Made by a program: the position numbers and the translations under genes. Positions 12,351 to 25,700 of a DNA stretch of 64,000 bases are shown piece by piece. The notes under the pieces are model-generated. The model saw only the letters and a program-made list of their open reading frames with translations, was not told where the DNA came from and searched no databases. Within the stretch, counting starts at the first letter, position 1; each line of letters starts with the position of its first letter. The DNA comes from Phallusia mammillata (taxonomy: Eukaryota > Chordata > Ascidiacea > Phlebobranchia > Ascidiidae): NCBI GenBank assembly GCA_003260075.1, contig QLIY01000608.1:31848-95847 (forward strand), given 5' to 3'.

Positions 12351-14305
12351 CGTTTTCGAGAACACTCCACCAAATCAAGCAGACCTTGCTGCAAAAATAT
12401 TACAAATAATTTTTCTGAACCTCATAACTTAAACTATTCTAGTTTTTATTTTATTAATTGTTGATTTTGTGTTTAAACAGAATTTCCAAAAATAATTCAT
12501 CTTTATGAAATCAAAACTACGAAAACGTTACAGTACCAAGAAAGAAAATCAAAGTTCGTTCCTCCTGCTGAAGGCAATCACTTCGTTTTATAACCTCATG
12601 TTTTTGTGTTAATGACATGTTAATCATTTATTGTTTGCTTTTTGATTGCACAGGAATGATCGGTAAATAATAGGGCGATCGAACGACCGCGCACGGGTAG
12701 CGAAATGTTTGTAAAACGAAGCGTTGGAAGAATGATGCAGTGTTAATCTTCGCTTCAAAAGTTTGTAGTCTCATTTGTTTGTCCAGTACATTAGCCTAAA
12801 AATTTTTGTTTGCCACATGACGATAGTTGTTTTTGTGTATAGCCTACGTCAAGACTATAAAATTAAATTTGCACATTTTTTGGTTACAAATGTTACCCGG
12901 TGTGAATTCTGGTTCGAATTAGCCCCGTTTTATTCAAAATGTAAGCTTCAAACCTTATAGCTCTGGTTTGACTCCTGTAAAACAGTACAGGTCCCAGGGG
13001 GGGGGGGGGCCTAAGCTTGAAACCTTATAGCTCTGGTTTGACTCCTGTAAAACAGTACAGGTCCCAGGAAATTTGACAATAAGAAAAGAGTATGTGGCCA
13101 ATGCACCACTGGTTTTCACCACCCCACTACGTTTCTTACGTGACAAAAATATTTCATGGGATTACAACGCCCAGGATTGATACAGAGCCAGTTTACTATA
13201 CGTTTCAGGAAACACTACAAGTGTTTATTGTGCATAAAGTTACCTTCTTTTGTTACTTGTAATCTAATATACAAGCATTGATCGTAAGGTACAATTTAAC
13301 AGTAGCATCACCATATTTTAAATGAGACTGTAGAAAGACCATATTTCGGCGGCCTTATAAAAATGGCCTCGATGGCTAAGTTGGGAAAAACGACACCACT
13401 AAGGACATGTAAACTATGCGGTCAGCGCGAATCATAATTGAACTTATCCGGCTAGCAGTAAAAGGAGTTTGGTGACCCCTGGCCTAGATTGACGCAAAAT
13501 ACTGACCTGTGCACCAGGATTTACAGTAATACAAATATTTGGTTTTGCATTTTGAACACATTTAATATCTTCAGTTGTGGAACAAAGCATAAAACGATCG
13601 CTGGTACTTTATTCGAATATAATAAAGGCACAGGATTTTGACATAACTCTGATTTGGACAGCAAAAAGAAAAAAAATGCAACACAGTGAAATTAACTTCA
13701 ATGTCAAAGTATTACTTACATAGCAATTGGTGATTGGCAACAGAGGAATACAAATATGTATGACAGTTTGCCCGCAAAAATAAACAGTTATGCGAAAACA
13801 AATCAAAACTTTTCAATATATTATGTCCGCAAGTGTATATGTTCAACCAATGTTTGTATTCAAACAACGATCCTCTATTAAACAACAAGTTTTGGCTGAC
13901 TTTTCATGCATTGACAAAGCCTTTTTGTAACTTTACATTTGAATTGAGTAGGCTAAGAAACACAATAACTTTCGCATAGACTTTTGCGGATAAATTATAG
14001 TTTTAAGTATTGAAAAGTTTATAGTCAATAATAATACAAAAGATTAACAATCGACTAAACATGCAAACAAATTATGTTTTCTAATTTTTTATCTGAAAAT
14101 AAAAACTGCTCAATTCTAAGGAACCACTATTACCATGCAAAGCCGTGCATATAAAGCACTTACTGTACAAACTGACTGTATGGCTTATTATCACAATTCA
14201 AGACAAGAAAGAGACAAATTTGATCAGAAAGGTATACATTAAGAAAGAAAAACTCAATCGTGAAAATAAATTGCAATCAGTACGCCAATATATTCTTTAT
14301 AGCCC
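12351..14305. other. Intergenic region between the two ceramidase genes
   Basis: Upstream of ceramidase gene 1 and downstream of gene 2, both on the minus strand, so the promoter and any 5' untranslated exon of gene 1 should be here. No TATA box or other element could be assigned with confidence. A 48-nt stretch ending in AACAGTACAGGTCCCAGG is present twice (about 12949-12998 and 13015-13068), separated by 13 G at 12997-13009. No protein-coding exon was recognised. Confidence 0.6.
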
Positions 14306-16641
14306 TCAAGCTTGAACTTTAAACTGACTCGAATATCCGGTAAACGGCGTAGGAGAGGCTTCTCCTGTCTTGTGGTCACCAAAATAAGCAACACGGTACG
14401 TTCCGCTCTGTTGACCTGCAGGAATGTACCACTCGACTGTCACGTGACTTTCAACCGACGGAGCCTCAGCGTTTACAGAGTTTCTTTTGAATTGGAAGAG
14501 GCCAGTGTCGACAGAGTTAGACAAATGCCTAAAAAGTAACTAATGTCAAAAATATAAAGCGAAATAACGTTGTTACTGTTGACAAATGTTTTTTGTTTGA
14601 ATGGGGTTGACGAATTTGATATTTCATTCTGAAAACTATCATTGACGTAAGAATGTCTTCGATGTTGGCTGTACAAGACATTTTTTTATTCAAGTTATGC
14701 CAACCTATTGGATGCGTTTCGCATGGGACGCCGAAACGTCGATTATATTTATGATAAAAACTGCTGGAAGAGCATTACTCGCCTATAGTTTTTTCGACTA
14801 GCGGTGCTAAGAGCAGAAAAGCGAAAAACATATTATCAAACTACATACCACTTGCACCTTAACTAGTTCTTTGCTAAAGGTGTAACACTTACTTAGAACC
14901 CGCCCGCCTTATGACGTCACGCAGAGTGGGTGTCAACGTGGACCCCTCCTGCTCATACAGCTGCATTGCCGACTCGTAGTCAAAACTGGCGGCGCCAGTG
15001 GTACGACTAATGATGTCAAATAGTGCCGTGATGACGTTGCGCTCGGTCTTGGGTGACGTCTTCAACGCGGCGTCTTTCCAAGCGAATGTTGTTTCCCAAT
15101 CAGTGTCGACCAGAATGGTTTTCCACATACTACCGTTGACCAGTTGTTGTATAGCCAAATACGTGGAACCAATCTTTTTGTAAAAGTAACAAACCCAACT
15201 TTTACTGTGGCTTGTTTACAATCTTTAAAGCCGAAGTTTGCATAGATTACCACAAATAAACTCATAAAAACCAAAAAAAACACAACTTAATATTACTAAT
15301 TTTGCTTTAAACACCTATTAGTCTTTATACCTCGTCTTAAACGTAAAAACCCTAACCTTCATATTGTGTCTAGGGTTGGCCCCGTAAAACGTCACAGACA
15401 CTTTGTCATTCTGCGCGTACATGGCTTTGACGTCACTAACTACGTCACCAAATGATTTTCCCGAGGGTACTTTGTCCGGACTGGGTGGTGGAAGGAATTC
15501 GACTTGTTTGTCAAGAATATTGGCTGGTGATGGACCTGGGTCGACTTTACCTGTTCAGAAAATGTTGCCATAAAGTAATGACAAACTACAAAAGTTCAAT
15601 GTGCAGTGGTATTTTTGTTTATCAATCTGCATATGTGAGTATTTTGAATGGAAAATTTTGAGGAAAATAACGGCCCAAATAGACTTAAAAAGTGACATGC
15701 TTTATTGTTCAAATGTTGCGTCAAATGCTTATGCCGTCATCAGTGACTCAGTGACTATCCGCTATCTTTATTTTCATCATGAAACTTATGGACAGATCTG
15801 TTTCCTGTATGGTGTTTCTAAGTATGATTTCAAGATACACAGAAGTGTGAATCATCAAACCAATAATAGTGCATTGCGCTTAAATGGGATTTATTACAAC
15901 AACACGCACTTTCTGCAAATAAAATCGATTTCTAACTATTTACTTTTTGTTGTCTTCTAAAACAATAAATATACATTTTTTTGCAAAACATCACAAAGCT
16001 ATCATACGTGTGTTTTCAACAAAATGTTTTCAAACAAAACATCACACTTATTTCACACAAAACAGCTTCTTTAAAATACGCGTGGAATGAATTTAAGTAA
16101 CCCCGTGTCGTGTGTTGCCACTCAGTAACCCCTCCCATATAATGCAGTTACCTTGGGTTCCCTGCACCATGGCTTGTACCAGACTGGAGTACTTCTGGTA
16201 ATATGCAGTGAAGGTGTTGGGTCCGTATATAGTGGAAGCGCCTTCGTACCTCTGCGCTGTATATTCCTCTGGTGTTGCTATATAATGGGTGTAGACGTTG
16301 GATAAACCAGCCAAAACCACCTAAACAAAAGTAATGATGTATTAGAGCAGTGGTTCCCAACCAGGGCCCATGCCCCCCCAGGGGTGCCACGAGCTGTGTT
16401 CCGGGGGCCACGGGCGTAGATTCACAAGAAACACCCACTAAAAGTCATTTTCACTTTACCTTTATTCCCGAATTTAATCGACTATTTCACATACTATTTG
16501 TCTCTAGTGAGGTTTATCACGCTCATTTACTCTATTAGACCTGTTACTCTATAAGAAATTTATACCGCATTCCAACGCGAGATTGCTATCTAGGCTACAT
16601 TTTAAGGGGGCCACAGGTCCTACATGGTAACTTGAAGGGGG

Positions 16642-16737
<96 letters not shown>

Positions 16738-19700
16738 ACGAAAGGTTGGGAACCACTGTATTAGAGTTTCGGTAATGGGTATAAACACAGTTGCCCAATT
16801 AACAAACATGTTGCAGAATTATCGAAACGTCTCTCAAATACACCGTTAACGTGAGACAGCTTATCCTAGTTTTCTACATCAACGGATGCAACGGCACATG
16901 AGCTTTTCAGAAGTTTCGATCAAAAACTTAGTGTAATTCAACTAGCAATTCCAGCCTTTGACATTTCAGTTGCTACTTAGTTATCGGGTTTTACTAAACG
17001 AAAAAAAAATTTGGACTAAAGTTATAAGCAGGATTGCCATCGACTTGAAACCAAAAATAAGAACAACCGAAAAATTAAATTTTCGTACGAAACAAACAAA
17101 CGTTTTTGAACATCTTTGCATTTGTACGAGCCGCGACTTACCATATGCAACATTTTAGCCAGAAACAATTTATTCCAGCAACTTTTTGTTCGTACAAAAT
17201 ACTTCGTACATCTCACAACAGCTCAGGTTTACTTTTACTTGTAGCAGGAATTTGACCAGTAATTGTTGAAAATAAGACAAAAGAAGGACATTTCTTAGAA
17301 ATAAGGACAACAAACTTTTCTAAGACATAGCCTTTCAAAATAAGGACAAATCTTAGAAAAAACCCTGGTTATAAGCAAAACAAATGTGAAAATCTCAATC
17401 CTCATTTTAACGCCAAAGCAACAGAAACAATACTTATAAATAACCAAATGCTATATTTTTTGTCGAAAGTTTCGTTTTTTTTTGTCATAATGTTGTATTT
17501 TCCTTACTTTGGCATTGGGTAGCCCATGTTGGGCGGCCTCCTTCTTTACAGCAGCTTTGATTCTTCTACCAGCCATGGTTGTAAATTCGCCGGGAACAGC
17601 AATAATAATCAACTGTCCGATCTTTAGCATCTGTATGTCTATGATGGTTGGATGCCAAGCGTACGGTTTGTCCATGTCTGAAAATGCACCCGTACGGCTA
17701 TAGTTTGTATCGTTCGGTTCATTACAGTGCACAAATTAACACGCGATATCGAATCAGTTAAACCTATACTGTCAACTCAGTTAAAATACATAAAACTTTC
17801 TCAAATGAATTGAAATGCTGGAGATGGAAAGATTTCAATATAGTGTCTCTAACAGGCCTGATTTAGTGCGGTCATGGTGCTAATAACCTTTTTTGCCTAA
17901 TATCTTGAATGTTAGAAGTGAAGTACAAAATGTCGAGTATAACACTTACATCCAGTTGGAAGCAAGACTGGTTTTGGATGGTGACAGTCATAATACTCGG
18001 CAGGCGGAGGTTCGGAACACACCACTTTCACGATTATGTCATCGCGCACTGCATCCCATAGCAACGTGCCTTTTGTCATGCTCTGCACGAAATTGAACGC
18101 ACCTGCCCCGTCTGTTGTACCAGCAGCAAAACTAAAAACCAAACAGCCCACTACTAAGGATAGGTAATTTGTGAAGTGTATGAAGAAAATCTATCACAGC
18201 AAGACCGAAATATTCTAGCTGGACTTTTTAGGTCGGGTACGACATTTTGAATATCACCTTCTTTCGTTTTTTGTGTGTATTTCAGGTTTGAACCGGCTTT
18301 CGTGCTGTTATAAAAAAAATTCTACAGAATTTGAATAAGGTGCCGAAAACGCCGATAGCGTAGGGCAGTGGTTCTCAAACTGTGCGTCGTTTCAATTTTC
18401 CAGGGGCGTCGCAGAATATTTCCGTTTCGTGTTTAAACTCAGTTTATCTCATACTAAATGAGGTTTCAGTGCGGTTGACGTATATCTGCGTCCAAATGCT
18501 TTTTGCGTAGAGTGCGGATTGACGTAAATTTACCTCAAAAGTTTTTGATCAAAAATGTGGCTGTCCGTCAATGTACGTCGAGACCAAACAGTACAAGCAG
18601 CAAGTGCGTGATAGGCACGTGTCTGGGGCGACGCTTGGCGGGCATTAAACTTGATTATGTGAACGGAGTCTTGCTTCATAACAATGTAGCAAAGGCTTGA
18701 GGTAGTTATAACGTATAATTGTTAGCAAAGTTTGAAGTAGTTACTGTGAATGAGTTGCAGCAGTAAATTTTTGTGCATCAGTTTATATTGTGCGTAAGTT
18801 GAAACATTACTTTCATTGTAATTCGTTATTGATGCTGTTGAGGCCTTGCAGCAGACAAGACAATGCAATTGTGCGCAATAATTGAAACAATTAACAAAAG
18901 CCCGCACGTGATTGCCGGGTGCACTGAAAGTGTTGACTGTTGAGTGCAGTTTTATAACTTTGTCGAAAAACAGTTAGGCTAAAATTGTTCTCTAAATGCT
19001 GTTTAATAGATTTAAATTAACAGTTTATTGATAAGTTCCTTCATTAACTTTTATTTGCTGGTGCGTCGCAAGTCCAGAAAACTTTTCCAAAGGCGTCGCA
19101 ACACAAAAAAGTTTGAGAACCACTGGCGTAGGGAATATGTATCATAAACAAATATTGGATGACACAACCTTATCAAAATTTTTAGACCTTAAATGCAGTT
19201 GTATTCAAAATACACAATAAACTAGAAAGGTGGCTTTCTGATATACTTCCATTTTATATATTCTATACGATATTTACCAATTTACTATACACATCATTTG
19301 ATCTACACATATGATTGTTTTTGTAAGCAAAAACGAATGGGTCCCCACACGCGTGTTTGTGCGGATTTACAGTGAACAAACATCCTGGTTATTTTAAGAT
19401 TTTTAAGGAAAAACCTAATCAACTTTGGCAATAACCCAACTTTAAAAGTTTTGTCCGTATTCTTTTTGCATCATTATTGTTATATAATTACACAAAAAAA
19501 ACAGTAAATAAGAACGGGAAAAAGACTTTTAATTTAATCTTTGTCCTTGATATTGTCGTTCAAGGTTAGTTTTTAAACACAATTTTCCAAAACTGAAAAT
19601 GTGCTTGATAACGTAATATAACGACATAGCATGCTGTGCAAAAACAGCTGATTTCTAGTTACCGACACAGACTGTGTCGTAAAACGTCCGTCCGGACGTC

Positions 19701-22700
19701 AAGCTGAGCACTCCCGCTGCATTCACCCGCCTTTATCGTAAACAAGCGAATTACTCCCTTGAGAGTTGAGACGTCTATCTGACTGACAGTGTACACATAT
19801 TATGGGCTATAAAAGTAACTATTTGGCCGATTAAGGCAAAATTTTAAATACTGAACGATTAACCTACTGCAAACAATTGTTTAACATTTCCGCACATTAG
19901 GTCTTGTATTTTGGGCCTAAAACTTATTATTTTGGGGTTTAAAGGGTAAAATGGGTGAATCCAATAAAAAGTTACAAAATTCTTTAGAATAGCTTACATT
20001 GCACCAACCAACAAAGCATGAAACCCACAGATTATGTACTTGGGTCAGTACAGCCGTTTTTAATTTTTTTCGTTTTGGGGGCCTGTGGGTGAACCGCTGG
20101 GTCGTTTGGGGTCAAACTTCAGGAGGATCAAATTTGGATTAATAACTAACATCTGTCCAAATTTGAATACATTTAAAGCACTCTTTCTTGACCAAACGCG
20201 TCTCACAAACCAGCGTTAGACAGAAAAAAGAAAAAAAGAAAAAAGAAAAAAAAATACGGACAAAAACAATATGTGTCCCCTTCTAGAAGGGGACCCAAAA
20301 ATATTACAATTGATTCAAACCTGTAACCCATGCCTGGCTTGCATGTGTATGTAGTTGTGCCATCGTCCATTTTTACTGGCGCTTTTGTCATGTCAACATA
20401 TTGATGCACCCAACCCACAGAACCATCCAAAACTTCACCTGATCTGTTAAAGTAAAAACGTTGGACTATAACGAAGTAGCTGAAAAAATCTATAATGTAT
20501 CTAAACTTATCAGTTTCATTTAATTTCATTTTCTTTGCTGCCAATTTAACAACAGCTGACTGTTTACGAAAATAATAATTTTTCATCATCAACTTTTGGA
20601 ATATTGCGTAGATAAAAGGATTCTTTTTATTTGACGAACAACATGCATGCAAAGATGTTTCACTTTTGTTCGTTTAAGGCAGAGGCGTGCAACATACGGC
20701 CCGCGGGCCAGTGTCCGGCCCGCGGCACCTACTTTCGTGGCCCGCGCAGACTTCAAAGTACTCCATCAATTATGAATAGGCTGCATAGTTGGCTCGATGC
20801 TTTTACAATTATGAATACTTTTTACTGTTAGGGCATGGAATGTTGCTATATGTACATCATCACTGGTATTTTCGACTTTGTACAACGTCACACCTTGATA
20901 AGGTTTTATCTACTGTGACGACATATTCCCGTTGTTGCATCATAGTGTGCATTATGACAGAACTGCCTTTGTAGCAATAATTCAGTAACATGATTTATAC
21001 GTAGGTGCCGTAAACATCTTGACATTTATTCTACGAAAAGGTTAGCACAGTGGTTCCCAACCAGGGCCCATTGGCCCCCANGAAATAAGGTTGAAATCCT
21101 GACAAATCTCAAGTCACCCATTCTCATATTGTATTATTTTATGTATTTCGATCAGAAAAGCTGTGTTGTGAATACAAAATACATTGTCAAATATGACATT
21201 CTAATCCGTTGTCTCCTGAAAATAAAAAGGCATTCAAAAATCGTCAAACAAGTCAAAACAATCTTACGTTTCCACTTATATTTTCCCCATTCTTTCTCAT
21301 CATCTTCTCGAAGGGGGGGGGGAGGTGTCAAGTTTTTTGCGAATTAAGTTATTTATGTATGTTAAAAAACTTACTTGTTAAAGATATGAGAAGCCGTGTC
21401 GAATTGCTTTTTAGCAATTATGTCGGTAGAATCGAACATGTCGACGCCAGGACCAAATGCGACGCAGTTTTTGACACGTGGCGGAATATCACAGGTCGAT
21501 GTGGCAAAGTCACATGACAGACCTGCAACCAATCACGTTTTGCTATTTTTCTTTTTATTAAGACTGGATTTTGGCAAATGAGCTTAATCCACAAAACAAT
21601 CTGCCACAGACCATTGTGTTAATTTAGTCAACTGTACAAAAATGCATGTCATGGCTGCATTGTGAGCATCACGTGAGGGACAAAGGTTCCTGATGAAAAA
21701 CAACAAACGTTTTGGTGCCAACAGATCGAGTGTTTACTTAAATGCCAGCTGTGCAGTGTGCATTGTTGCAATGATACAAAGATTTCAATTGACAATGCTG
21801 ATTGATCAAATATTAGTTCATAAGGCTGGTGCAAAACCCAAATAGTTTGTAATCAGATTATAATCAACAAAAATGGAACAAAGAATTGAAATGATTTTAA
21901 ATCTTAGGTACAGATGTATAAGGTACATGAAAGAATTTTTGTTTATATTTATTGTTTCTTTTGTTTCAAAAATTTAACCCTATTAAAGGAATTCAACTTT
22001 CATCTTGTATTTTATTATGTGTAGAAACTCAAACGCAATGCAATTTATATTCGAAATGCCGAGCCATTGTAAACAACCTACAAAAACAACAAACTGTACG
22101 TTTCAAAGGTTTTAAAGAAATGATTTTGTTTAAATGCAACAGTCAACATGATAACAATGGGCATCTTTTAAACAAATTTATATGTGTAGAACAAAAGCTC
22201 ACCACTGTCAACGCAGATCGGCCCCTTAGTGCGAGGAGAAACATCGCCGAGATTGGCAGATGCGAATGCTCCAACAAACGATTCCTGTTGCAAACAAAAT
22301 TAAAACGTATGGTGTTTATATTGACTAGGACACACTTTTTTATCATTCAGAGCAGCAGTTATTAACCTTTTTAAATCTGTTACCCTAAAGAACAACCACA
22401 TATACTTTATTTACCCATGTTTACAAAAAAAACTAAAATTATTAACCGTCACCTCATAGAAAGGTCGCCTGTTGTACACAAATTAGTTTAAAAACGTTTT
22501 TTTTTTGTATGTGTGTGCATAGTTTATTTGCTTTGGCCAAAAATATTGGAATGACTGCAGGTAAACTTGAAGCGGGTTTCATCATATAAGGTACATGGTC
22601 AAAGTCATCCAATGAAATAAGGTTGAAATCCTGACAAATCTCAAGTCACCCATTCTCATATTGTATTATTTTATGTATTTCGATCAGAAAAGCTGTGTTG

Positions 22701-25700
22701 TGAATACAAAATACATTGTCGAATATGACATTCTAATCCGTTGTCTCCTGAAAATAAAAAGGCAATCAAAAATCCTCAAACAAGTCAAAACAATCCTACG
22801 TTTCCACTTATATTTTCCCCATTCTTTCTCATCATCTTCTCGAATAGCGAGGAAGCTCTACCCCTGTTATCGGAACTAATCAGTTCGTTGCTGAAATTCA
22901 TACTTGTCCCATGTACTGGAAACCAGTTGAACATCCCAATTGGTTGCCCTTTCATATAAACTTGGGTTTACAATTTTACAAAGTACAAAAAACGGTCAGT
23001 TAAACGCAAATGGTTAAAGCGCATAACTGAAATATGTTAAGGGAAGAGGCTGTTGATAAATATTAAAAAACAACGTATTTGGCCCAAAAGTTTGGTGTAA
23101 AGTGACGTAATTATTTCCGGTTTTAACTCATTTATAGTTGCATGCAAACCAAATGCGAACAGCGAAGGTCTGAATTAGACAGATTTGCTTTAGCATATCA
23201 GAGCTCATTGGTTTATTCAACTGATGCTCTGTTATTGTATTTTATTATCCATCTAATTACCGTTTTCATGTTCGAACTTAAGTAGGGTCATATCTTGCTC
23301 GGTGTTAAAGTTGTACCTGAATAAAACAAAACACATGTGTAAATATTTCATTTTAGAAGCTACTTTCACATATCAATTTTCGCTTCTATATATGCACATC
23401 GACGATTCTGGTTAACTGCATGTAAGTAAATTGCACGTTCAATTTATATATTGCAGTACAAAAATGTGTATTTCTTGCAGCAAGGCATAGACTATAAAAC
23501 CCAATGCCGCAGTAGAACGTATACTTACAGGTCTCTTTCGTTCTGCGGGTCTTTGAGATAAGCATAGGGACTTCTATTAATATTTCCTTCTGTGACTACG
23601 TCAGTTCCTAGTCGCAAACGTCCTTTCTTTGAAGTTGTGTGCGCTGGTAATTAAAAAATGAAAACATTTTGACCATTGAGCAAAAAGAAACTTCCCTTTT
23701 GACAATGTTGGATTTATTCTTTTTCGGAGCAGTTTATTTGTGGGTTGAATCGTATTTCAAACTTTATTTTATCCGCCAAGCAAGCAGTACATAATTGTAC
23801 AAGCCATCAGGTTAGAAGAGGAATAGCACGCAGAAAAATTGACTAACATTATTTAGAAAATCGATTAAAAAAAATATGAACAATACTCCAACATGATTAC
23901 ACGACAGAGTAATTTTTTTACCTTGCACAATACTTTTCACGATTCCGTCAATAAAAGCGTCTGTCGTTTGTTTCACAGCTCCCAATGACGTCACTTCTGG
24001 TAAAAGAGTTTGAAAGAATCCGGCCGGACCAGAATGGCTATGAGTTCCCGAAATTACCACATTCCGCTCTGTGTAACTATCAGAAGATTTCCGATTTTAA
24101 TTAATTAGGTGATCTAGACCTGGGGTCGGCAATCTTTTTTGTACCGCGGACCGTTTTTAAAACCGAAATTTTATCGCGGACCGCTCTTAAAAAAACTACA
24201 AATATTCAGCAATGAAAACGACTAAATTAGTAAATAATTTCCGGGATACATGGGCAAAATGTTTTAAAGCATTTAACCTGAAATAGTAACGGCCCGGTAA
24301 CGGACTTCTTGCGGACCGGCACCAGGCCGCGGACCGGCGGTTGCCGATCACTGATCTTGACCAAGGGTCAGCAAGTCTGTTTAAGGTTTAATGAAGCCCA
24401 TATTTTGCGCTAGTTAAAATTTAAATACAGTTTATCGGTTCCGTATTCATACGAAACTTTCAGCGCTTCAACTTCACTGTGTGGGTCTAACATGAAAGCC
24501 AGTAGAAGTTTGTTTCAATTCGTTTAATAAGCCAGGTAACTGAACCCGGGCATTATATGTTAGTACACAGGACCCCTGAATAAAGTCCTAATGACACAAA
24601 CTTGTATTGGAATGTATAAGCTATTGCTGCCAGGCATAATGTCAAGTTTGTAAAGCTCTTCTGACAAATGTAATTTTGTTCCGACTGAATGGCATTCAGT
24701 GTTATTTACCCTGATGAAGACGACCTGTATAGGACGTCGAANTCAAAAAAACATACACAAAACGGAATATGTTCTCGCCAAAGAGTAACATTTTTGATTT
24801 TTAACGAACCTTGTGGGGGCAGTTTGTTACATTTTTATGCAGCTGCACAAAACGGATTTGGTAAAACGGACTTAGGTATCGAATAAACATATCAATCATT
24901 CCAAATACTAAAATTTCACCATTTTTCGCATATATTTGAATGGTTGTGTTTACATTATGAAATGTACAAACGATATGTTGATGGTAAAATAGAACTAAGT
25001 GCAACGGTTAAAGATAAAGTGGTCTGTAAAAACTATACGCACTGTAAAAATAAAAATGATATGGCTCCTCAGTTACCAATCCTGCTAACGTAGCAGCAAG
25101 ACAGAACGCTTCCTGCATGGATGCATTATGGCTTTCTTTCCGTCGCGTTTCTCCTAAAAAAACACGATGCCTTCCCATGAACCCACTATACGGCATGTTT
25201 AGCATTAAATACAAAAACTGATCTTTGTATTGCTGGCTATTATTGTGTGGAGAGACGTTACCACACCAAACAAAACAGGCACTCCTATTTGCGGCCTAAG
25301 CTGTTATATCCTTATTCCTTCACTATTATGTATACGGAAGGCGTATTTGCACGAAAACTATTTCATATTTGCACGAAAACCACCTATATGTTTTTATTCC
25401 TATACTTTCCATATTTTATCACACTTTGGGCATTACCCCCCCCCCGGCCTAAGCTGTTATATCCTTATTCCTTCACTATTATGTATACGGAAGACGTATT
25501 TGCACGAAAACTATTTCATATTTGCACGAAAACCACCTATATTTTTTTTATTCCTATACTTCCATATTTTATCACACTTTGGGCATTGGAAACTAACACA
25601 GGTATTTATTTAGAACCTCTTCCAACGGAAGTTCATCAATTCCAGACAATTGCGTGAACGTCACAGCGAAAGCAAAAATGTAAGTCCGTAACATTTGCTA

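Noticed and set aside
25077-25153. Minus-strand exon-like segment (E-T-R-R-K-E-S-H-N-A-S-M-Q-E-A-F) with TTTTTTTAG acceptor and GTAACT donor
   Set aside because: No neighbouring exons in a matching phase and no recognised family; it is not part of ceramidase 2, whose frame is complete without it.
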